Assembly (NCBI GenBank): GCA_039914625.1
Contig: JBDSOU010000107.1
Location: 1-20,683, forward strand
Direction: 5' to 3'
Source: DATEMK01 sp039914625
Lineage (GTDB): Bacteria; Bacteroidota; Bacteroidia; AKYH767-A; OLB10
Length of the DNA: 20,683 nt
Each line of letters begins with the position of its first letter. Within the stretch, counting starts at the first letter, position 1. This document shows positions 15,339 to 20,683 of this stretch, in pieces. The notes below the pieces were generated by a model. The model worked only from the letters and a program-made list of their open reading frames with translations. It was not told the DNA's origin and ran no database searches. The translations under genes and the position numbers were made by a program.

Positions 15339-16808
15339 TTACTTACAATACCAGTCTATCATTTTTATCATTGCAGCACTGCATACAGGGCAAAAATGAT
15401 TTGCCTGTGTAAACATAATGCAATTCACAGATGAGCGGTACAATCCTGTGGACGCATAGCCCGCTCCTTCAAAAGCCCCCACCTGTCCTTCAAATTTACT
15501 ATGTCCTAAAAATTCCTGCGCCTGCCGAATGTGCTCTGCACTTCTAGTGTCATAGTCTTTTTTAGCAGCGCTGATTTCCACTTCGGGAGATTTATCTTTT
15601 TTAAGCGCTGTAATGTGCTCGTTCAAAATCTTGCGTTGCTTCTGCCATTCGAGGTCAAACTCATCATATTCTTTCTTTTCCCACGGTGTGGGCACTGCTG
15701 TTCCTACTGTGAACAATTCACTCCATTTAATTTTTGAACTGTCTTTTTCAGCGGTAATATTCGGTTCCCACGGTTCATATCCTTCAGGGAAAAAATTATT
15801 GTAAGCAGTGGATGAAGTATAATACTCATCCGCTAAACCAAAAAAGGAATGCCCGAACTCATGGATCATTAAATAATTACTATTAAAGTTGTCAGAGGTG
15901 AATACACAATAAAAATTATAAATCCCTCCTCCCCCGTAACGGCTGCTGTTTGCCATAATGAACAATGCATCATAAGGTGCATAAGCAGCTACGTCACGCA
16001 ATGATTTATTATCCTCAGTAAGCAAATACCTTTCGGAACCAAGTGCATCAAAAGCTGCCCCCACAGCAGTCTTTTTAAAAATACCCGCACCCGGTTCGTC
16101 AACACCCGATTCGGCAGAAGACTTGAATATTCCCCTTACATTGAAGCTGCTCCTGTAAGATTTACATGGTTCCATGCTGAAGAAAGCTTCCGTTACCCTT
16201 TTAAGATCATCCTGAAACTTCTGGTTTTCCTGTTTAGTGTAACCTTCAGCTATAAAAGCAATATCAATCTTATTCTCCGGTTTGCCATTATCTAATGTCG
16301 TATATACATTCACTGTTGGATCATCAGTGCGAAAATCAATAGCCTGGGTGCCGGGGTCAATTTCTTTTTGAAACAGCACCTGAAATTTATTTACAGTATC
16401 CCGTTTTTCTATCACAAAAAAAAATTTGCTTTTCGGACTGGGAATAATAGCCGATTCATGAAATGTTTTTACTTCACCGTTTATAGCAGGTGTTGTGGAC
16501 TGGTACTCGATAAAATAGCTGTTAAAGCCTTTTGAAAACATCAATGTCCCCGTTTGCTGATCAATTATTTTATATAAATACGTTCCGTAATTTAATTGAT
16601 CAGTCAAATGTTTTTTGCTTCCCGCCCATCTTCCGTATTTATAGACAGCATCAATTTTTTCAGATTCCGATTTAGCATCTCCGGTATGGAAATAATCAAT
16701 TCTCAGGGTCTGATCATTAAAATATGTTTTGAAATCAATTTGCGCGTATAACATCCTGTTTGATGTCGCCACAATCAGAAATGTTATAAAATACACTTTC
16801 ATTCTCAT
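15339..16808 (-). CDS. M64-family (IgA-peptidase-like) zinc metallopeptidase
   Basis: An exported zinc endopeptidase of the M64 family, named for the IgA peptidase of Clostridium ramosum. The frame can be read from a TTG at 16817, but I place the start at the ATG at 16808 (489 residues), just before the signal peptide (about 1-22, ending MLYAQ). An N-terminal beta-sandwich-like part (about 25-165) precedes the catalytic domain. The zinc site is HEFGHSFFGLADEYY with H316, E317 and H320. The downstream segments VGAFEGAGYASTGLYR and NHFCPVC, in that order, are family hallmarks. A charged helical insert rich in Lys and Glu (roughly 365-425) lies between them and the zinc site. There is no T9SS tail, so the protein is probably periplasmic or outer-membrane associated. 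Natural substrates are unknown; Bacteroidota members need not cut IgA. Confidence 0.9.
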   Translation of the reverse strand: MRMKVYFITFLIVATSNRMLYAQIDFKTYFNDQTLRIDYFHTGDAKSESEKIDAVYKYGRWAGSKKHLTDQLNYGTYLYKIIDQQTGTLMFSKGFNSYFIEYQSTTPAINGEVKTFHESAIIPSPKSKFFFVIEKRDTVNKFQVLFQKEIDPGTQAIDFRTDDPTVNVYTTLDNGKPENKIDIAFIAEGYTKQENQKFQDDLKRVTEAFFSMEPCKSYRSSFNVRGIFKSSAESGVDEPGAGIFKKTAVGAAFDALGSERYLLTEDNKSLRDVAAYAPYDALFIMANSSRYGGGGIYNFYCVFTSDNFNSNYLMIHEFGHSFFGLADEYYTSSTAYNNFFPEGYEPWEPNITAEKDSSKIKWSELFTVGTAVPTPWEKKEYDEFDLEWQKQRKILNEHITALKKDKSPEVEISAAKKDYDTRSAEHIRQAQEFLGHSKFEGQVGAFEGAGYASTGLYRSSVNCIMFTQANHFCPVCSAAMIKMIDWYCK

Positions 16809-16890
16809 AAGTTTCAAATGTTGTTTCTTTGTTAAGTATCCGGGAGCGAAAATAATTGATTTTTTTCGATGGTGTTAATATGGATTTTGC

Positions 16891-16898
16891 CAAAAGTA
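16891..16898 (-). promoter_or_regulatory. Possible -7 promoter element of the M64 gene
   Basis: TACTTTTG on the minus strand fits the Bacteroidota -7 consensus TAnnTTTG exactly and would give a leader of about 75 nt. No TTTG is found at the expected distance upstream. Confidence 0.3.
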
Positions 16899-16942
16899 AT
16901 TAAGGATGTAAAGAAGATTTGACAGTGGAAATTTTTTATCCT

Positions 16943-17068
16943 TTATAAGTAAATCACAAAGGCGAGTATAGCAGGGAAGACTTTTAAAATCCAGGTAAAA
17001 TAATCATGGGGAGAAATGGCTGAAACAGCCCATCCGCCAGAAAGAAAAAAACTAAATAAATAAAATAT
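16943..17068 (-). pseudogene. Possible remnant of a multi-pass membrane protein gene
   Basis: In the 328-nt gap between the two peptidase genes, a 41-codon minus-strand frame encodes two hydrophobic segments separated by a short polar turn: IFYLFSFFLSGGWAVSAISP, then HDYFTWILKVFPAILAFVIY. It looks like the first membrane hairpin of a multi-pass protein. The second segment faintly recalls the start of lysoplasmalogenases (YhhN/TMEM86), but I would not assign it. There is no ATG, and it ends at a TAA without the rest of any domain. Either a relic or a chance frame. Nothing else is visible in the gap apart from the -7 element at 16891. Confidence 0.28.
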
Positions 17069-17136
17069 CTATTACCTTCTGTTATCATTGATGCATTCGA
17101 GAGAAACTCCATTTCCGGAACTCTGCTGCAAAGGTT

Positions 17137-19296
17137 TTACTTCGACCCTGCCACTTTAAACCCCCGCGCCCTCATCAATGCATCACTGTTAGGATCATGC
17201 CCGCGAAACTCGCGGTAGCCTTCTGCCTCATCCACAGTAGCGCCCACGCTGAATACATGGTCAACAAGATTCTTTGCAACGGTTTTATCATACGGGCCTC
17301 CGGCTTGTGTAAATGCTTCGTAAGCATCTGCGCTCAGCACATCGCTCCACAGGTAGCTGTAATAACCTGCCGAGTAATCATCACTGGAAAATACATGCCC
17401 GAATTGCGGTGTGCGGTGGCGCATCACTATTTCTGACGGCATTCCCATAGCAGTCAGTGTAGCGCGTTCAAAAGAATCCGGGTTAATCTTTATGCTTCCT
17501 GCAAGGTGCAGCTTCATGTCAATAAGAGCGCTGGCAAGATATTCAAGCGTTGCAAACCCCTCGTTGAACCTGGAAGAATTCCTGATCTTATCCACGAGAA
17601 CCTGCGGGATAGGCGCACCGGTTTTATAATGCAATGCAAATTTGTTAAGCACTTCGAGAGTAATAACCCAGCGCTCCAAAATCTGCGAAGGAAATTCTAC
17701 ATAATCAGTAGCCACGTTAGTGCCTGATAAAGAAGGATAGGTAACTTTTGAATTTAACCCATGCAATGCATGCCCGAATTCATGGAACAAAGTCGTTGCA
17801 TCATCAAAAGAAATAAGCACCGGCTCGCCTTCTTTTCCTTTAATAAAATTACAGTTGTTCGAAACAATAGTAGTGATGTTTCCATTGAACTTTTCCTGCT
17901 CCCTGTATGCATCCATCCATGCACCGGAGCGCTTGCCTTTGCGCGCATACGGATCAAAATACCACAAGCCGATCTGTTTACCTGAATTTTTATCCGTCAC
18001 TTTAAACACGCGCACGTCAGGATGAAAAACGGGCACATCGGTTACCTGTGTAAACTGCATGTTGAATAATTCGCCCGCCACAAAAAACATTCCTTCACGC
18101 ATTTTTTCGAGCTGCAAGTATTGTTTCACTTCTTCCTGGTCAAGGTCATACTTCGCTTTACGCACCTTTTCCGCATAATAACGGTAATCCCACGGTTCAA
18201 TCTTTATATCAGTGCCTTCTTTGTCAGCAATTTTTTGCATATCGCTTACTTCTTCTTTTACTTTCAGCACAGCCGGTGTCCATACGGATTCAAGAAGCGC
18301 CATCGCTTTTTCGGGAGTTTTAGCCATCTTGTCGGCAAGACGCCAATGCGCATGTGTAGGATAGCCGAGCAATAGTGCACGTTGCGCACGCAGCTGCAGT
18401 ATCTCGGTAATGATGGCATTGTTGTCATTAGCATCACCGTTATCACCGCGGTTTACAAACATGCGCCACGCTTTTTCGCGAAGATCCCTTCGGTTACTAT
18501 AGGTAAGAAAAGGCGCAACAGATGAACGCGTGTTAGATATGATCCATTCTCCTCTTTTGTTTTTTGAATTGGCTGATTCCATAGCCGAAGTTTTAAAATC
18601 TTCGGGCAGGCCGTCTAAATCTTTTTCACCGGTCAGCTCCATAAACTTATCGCCTTCATCAGCCAGCAGGTGCTTGCTGAATTTGGTAAACAGCTCGGAA
18701 AGCTTTTGATTGATTACAGCCACTTTTGCTTTGTTAGCCGCATCTAACTTTGCCCCGGCAAGAACAAAATTTTTGTAATAACGCTCCACGAGGCGTTGCT
18801 GTTCGACACTCAGTTTTTTTGTTGACGGATCATCGTGCACCGTTTCAATCCTTTTAAAAAGAGCGGCATTCTGAATAACTGAATCATCAAAAGCAGTTAA
18901 ACGTGGTTCAATTTCTTCCTGCACGGAATCCAGCTGCGGAGTGCTGAGATTACCCTTCCAGATACTGTAAAAAACCCGTACTCGTTTAAGGGTAAGCCCG
19001 GTTTTTTCCATTTCTTCAATAGTGTTTTTAAAAGTGGGAGCTTCAGCATTCTTTACAATCGCATCAATTTCAATTCGTTTTTCGGCCATGGCTGATTCCA
19101 GAGCGGGTTTGAAATCCTCCACTTTAACTTTATCAAATGGGATAACTCCATTATGGGCTCCCTCCCATTTCTGAAGCAGCGGATTTGCATCCTGACTTAC
19201 GGCTGTGTTATCTTTCATCTTTTTTGTGTCAGTGCAATACGTTATCATGGGTGACACTAAGAGCAAAACAAAATAAATACGGATTTTGTGAATCAT
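17137..19296 (-). CDS. M3-family zinc metallopeptidase (dipeptidyl carboxypeptidase/oligopeptidase type), exported
   Basis: M3 enzymes (Dcp, oligopeptidase A, thimet oligopeptidase) cut short peptides inside a deep, closed channel. This one has 719 residues. The N-terminus is a hydrophobic signal (about 1-20) ending ITYC with Cys21. That may be a lipobox, although Tyr at -1 is unusual, so a lipoprotein is possible but not certain. The mature part begins NPLLQKWEGAHNGVIPFDKV, typical of Bacteroidota exported Dcp-like enzymes. The zinc site is complete: HEFGH with H505, E506 and H509, and third ligand E534 in DYVEFPSQ, 25 residues after H509 as the family requires. The substrate-binding Tyr/Gly segment is near the C-terminus (DDYSAGYYSYLWSDV). 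Base composition is visibly richer in G+C than in the genes to the left. A strong promoter with a palindrome lies upstream. Confidence 0.93.
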   Translation of the reverse strand: MIHKIRIYFVLLLVSPMITYCTDTKKMKDNTAVSQDANPLLQKWEGAHNGVIPFDKVKVEDFKPALESAMAEKRIEIDAIVKNAEAPTFKNTIEEMEKTGLTLKRVRVFYSIWKGNLSTPQLDSVQEEIEPRLTAFDDSVIQNAALFKRIETVHDDPSTKKLSVEQQRLVERYYKNFVLAGAKLDAANKAKVAVINQKLSELFTKFSKHLLADEGDKFMELTGEKDLDGLPEDFKTSAMESANSKNKRGEWIISNTRSSVAPFLTYSNRRDLREKAWRMFVNRGDNGDANDNNAIITEILQLRAQRALLLGYPTHAHWRLADKMAKTPEKAMALLESVWTPAVLKVKEEVSDMQKIADKEGTDIKIEPWDYRYYAEKVRKAKYDLDQEEVKQYLQLEKMREGMFFVAGELFNMQFTQVTDVPVFHPDVRVFKVTDKNSGKQIGLWYFDPYARKGKRSGAWMDAYREQEKFNGNITTIVSNNCNFIKGKEGEPVLISFDDATTLFHEFGHALHGLNSKVTYPSLSGTNVATDYVEFPSQILERWVITLEVLNKFALHYKTGAPIPQVLVDKIRNSSRFNEGFATLEYLASALIDMKLHLAGSIKINPDSFERATLTAMGMPSEIVMRHRTPQFGHVFSSDDYSAGYYSYLWSDVLSADAYEAFTQAGGPYDKTVAKNLVDHVFSVGATVDEAEGYREFRGHDPNSDALMRARGFKVAGSK

Positions 19297-19378
19297 AACC
19301 TTTTTTAAATTTCATTGTGTGAAGTATGCAATTAAAATCTCCCTGAGGCTTCTCTTATGAAAAGCATTTTTCAGGGGA

Positions 19379-19630
19379 TCAAAAGTATATAAAAGCGTTT
19401 GTACAAACAGATATTTTTTTGTGTCCAGGCAATGAAATCGGTGCATTCGCAAGCATCCTGTCAGTCAAAATTTCTAATTCAGGAATTTTCAGTTCAATTA
19501 CCAATAGTAAAATGGCAATGGCAAAAACTGCATCGCTGAAAAGTATCACTCCTTCTAACTGAAAATTTCTTTTATGCTCATGGCGTTTTATTTTAAGCCA
19601 AAAGAATTTTTTTTTTAAATTTCTATCAGT
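19379..19630 (-). pseudogene. Remnant of a TMEM175-like (DUF1211) potassium-channel gene
   Basis: A minus-strand frame open from 19630 to a TGA at 19381-19379 encodes QLEGVILFSDAVFAIAILLL followed by VIELKIPEL. This is the first membrane helix of the TMEM175/DUF1211 family, whose signature is RxxxFSD followed by xVFAIAxTLLVLxIKVP. The FSD is intact, but the signature Arg four residues before it is Gly here. The frame has no ATG before the motif, loses resemblance after KIPEL and ends about 35 codons later, so the remaining helices are absent. The promoter of the M3 gene lies in its 3' end. It is best read as a decayed gene fragment of which only TM1 survives. Confidence 0.65.
19380..19407 (-). 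promoter_or_regulatory. Promoter of the M3 peptidase gene with overlapping palindrome
   Basis: On the minus strand TTTG (19407-19404) is followed after 16 nt by TACTTTTG (19387-19380), an exact Bacteroidota -33/-7 match. The leader to the ATG at 19296 would be about 75 nt. The -33 box lies inside the perfect 12-bp palindrome GTTTGTACAAAC (19397-19408), a possible operator. Confidence 0.6.
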
Positions 19631-19697
19631 TCAATTTTTTTGGAATCACAAGTAACAGCCTGATGCTCGGAAATAAATGTTTGAAACTTTCTGCAAC

Positions 19698-19725
19698 TTT
19701 GCAACTGTTTGAGTGTATACATTTG
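19698..19725 (+). promoter_or_regulatory. Promoter of the GH130 gene
   Basis: TTTG (19698-19701) is followed after 16 nt by TACATTTG (19718-19725), an exact match to the Bacteroidota -33/-7 pattern. The start site would fall only about 10-15 nt before the ATG at 19745, giving a very short leader. Confidence 0.6.
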
Positions 19726-19744
19726 CCACCTGTAACATATAATT

Positions 19745-20683
19745 ATGCTGATAAAAGTAAATCGCAAGCCCGAAAAATTCCTTCCTAATTTTAAAAGAGT
19801 CATCCTGCGCCCTCTCATTTATAATGATGAGCGCTCAAGGCTGATCATTCGCAAAGTCCTCGAAGAAACCGAAGCTGACGTTATTAAATTCCTTGAAATG
19901 ACGCTCCGGGATTTTTCCCGCAGGCACCGGAGTATAACACGCTCCTTTCTCGCCAACTTTGAAAAAATTACGCACCTTCTGGAAGAGTTCAAAACTAACC
20001 CGGATCAGCTTACCCAGGAACGCAAACTCCTGCTGGGCTCTTACTTTACTATGGAATACTCCATAGAGTCCGCGGCTTTCTTTAACCCCAGCATCGTTGA
20101 AGCGCCCGACCAGGAAGGGCTTGAGCCGGGAGCAAGGCGCATCATCCTCAGCTTCCGTGCCATCGGTGAAGGGCACATTTCATCCATTGTATTCAGGCAG
20201 GGAATTATTGACGCTAACTGCAATTTCTGTTTTGAAACAGAAAGCATTTTTGTGCGCGATGCTGAAATCATCCGCCATCACATGTATGAAAAGGAGAAGT
20301 TTATACAAATCCTGCGCAAAAGAAAAATTCCTGAAAACATCATTGATGCTTCCACGGCTGCCCTCAGTGAAACGTTCATTTACAGGCAGCTTGAAACAGC
20401 AGTAGATAATTTCGGCAAAACAATTCCCCCTGATGGCGAAGAGCACAGGCACCTGCTGCTCGTGCTTTGGAGCGCTGATGTATATCATGAAATTAATTTT
20501 TCTTATGACACCAATATCTCCGAGCGGGTCATTTTCCCGGTTACCTCTGCTGAAAGCAATGGCATCGAAGATGCCCGCTTCGTGCGCTTTACGGATGATG
20601 ATGGGGCTGTTACTTTTTATGCCACTTATACGGCTTACAACGGGCGGGAGATTTCACCGAAGATACTGGAGACAAAAGATTTT
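19745..20683 (+). CDS. GH130-family glycoside phosphorylase/hydrolase, N-terminal part (runs off the right edge)
   Basis: GH130 enzymes are five-bladed propeller proteins that phosphorolyse or hydrolyse beta-mannosides. The ATG at 19745 opens 313 codons without a stop before the window ends; I estimate a full protein of roughly 480-500 residues. A charged helical N-terminal extension of about 100 residues (FSRRHRSITRSFLANFEKIT) precedes the first blade, as in the larger GH130 members. Family motifs are FNPSIVEAP (F113, N114, P115), ILSFRAIGEGHISSI (about 140-153) and ESNGIEDARFV with D276, which corresponds to the conserved acidic catalytic position, followed by TFYATYTAYNG. The gene is G+C-richer than the left half of the window. 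Whether it is a phosphorylase or a hydrolase, and on which mannoside, cannot be said. It is not linked to the distant SusCD pair. Confidence 0.8.
   Translation, partial: MLIKVNRKPEKFLPNFKRVILRPLIYNDERSRLIIRKVLEETEADVIKFLEMTLRDFSRRHRSITRSFLANFEKITHLLEEFKTNPDQLTQERKLLLGSYFTMEYSIESAAFFNPSIVEAPDQEGLEPGARRIILSFRAIGEGHISSIVFRQGIIDANCNFCFETESIFVRDAEIIRHHMYEKEKFIQILRKRKIPENIIDASTAALSETFIYRQLETAVDNFGKTIPPDGEEHRHLLLVLWSADVYHEINFSYDTNISERVIFPVTSAESNGIEDARFVRFTDDDGAVTFYATYTAYNGREISPKILETKDF

Noticed and set aside
17018..17030. A small hairpin (GGCTG, AAA, CAGCC) downstream of the M3 gene.
   Set aside because: The stem is only 5 bp and no U run follows on the minus strand, so it does not qualify as a terminator.
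17197..18375. Several open frames of 70-85 codons on the plus strand opposite the M3 gene.
   Set aside because: They are antisense to a gene with complete catalytic motifs and arise from its codon composition. None shows family features.
19495..19505. A third copy of CAATTACCAAT, also found at 5356-5366 (minus) and 13894-13904.
   Set aside because: Here the 11-mer lies in the TMEM175-like remnant, where it encodes part of the helix (LLVIEL), and there is no 7-bp period around it. It is a chance match.
20049..20064. Inverted repeat TATGGA/TCCATA with a 4-nt spacer.
   Set aside because: It lies within the GH130 coding region and is explained by ordinary codons; there is no regulatory context.
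222..20683. The idea that SusC/SusD and the GH130 gene form one mannan-utilisation locus.
   Set aside because: They are 14-19 kb apart, on opposite strands, and separated by LPS, peptidoglycan and redox genes with their own promoters.

Overview
The window is a chromosomal segment of an AT-rich member of the Bacteroidota. The evidence is a SusC/SusD pair, a Bacteroidota-type LptD, a type IX secretion (T9SS) C-terminal sorting sequence, a small protein family typical of the phylum, and promoter-like sequences of the form TTTG-N16-TAnnTTTG instead of sigma70 -35/-10 boxes. I cannot name a genus. No tRNA, rRNA, CRISPR array, transposase or phage gene is visible.

Layout. 1-221: a short stretch without a supportable gene, then a clear terminator. 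222-5000 (minus): susD-like and susC-like genes for an outer-membrane nutrient importer, transcribed susC then susD, with no catabolic enzymes beside them. 5001-5396: promoter, a possible relic of a Reg_prop blade, a possible 38-residue membrane protein and a heptamer repeat. 5397-7961 (minus): LptD-like LPS assembly protein. 8104-14405 (plus): a six-gene run of N-acetylmuramoyl-L-alanine amidase, MCE/MlaD-like protein, membrane [4Fe-4S] protein, CCG-domain protein, a TlpA-like protein without its active-site cysteines, and a small protein of a family often mislabelled 'ABC transporter ATPase'. 14549-15249 (plus): a broken S74-chaperone/T9SS-sorting gene. 15339-16808 (minus): M64 metallopeptidase. 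17137-19296 (minus): M3 metallopeptidase. 19379-19630 (minus): remnant of a TMEM175-like channel gene. 19745 to the right edge (plus): N-terminal part of a GH130 protein.

Functionally, most of the intact genes serve the cell envelope: import across the outer membrane (SusCD), LPS insertion (LptD), peptidoglycan cleavage (amidase), lipid trafficking (MCE) and exported peptidases. The two Fe-S proteins look like one quinone-linked oxidoreductase split over two genes, placed inside this envelope run.

The most interesting points are the cysteine-less TlpA domain bordered on both sides by degenerate 7-bp repeats, several gene relics in 'intergenic' DNA (S74/T9SS, TMEM175-like, perhaps two more), and a perfect 12-bp palindrome over the promoter of the M3 peptidase. 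I do not see a clear-cut new defence or mobile system.
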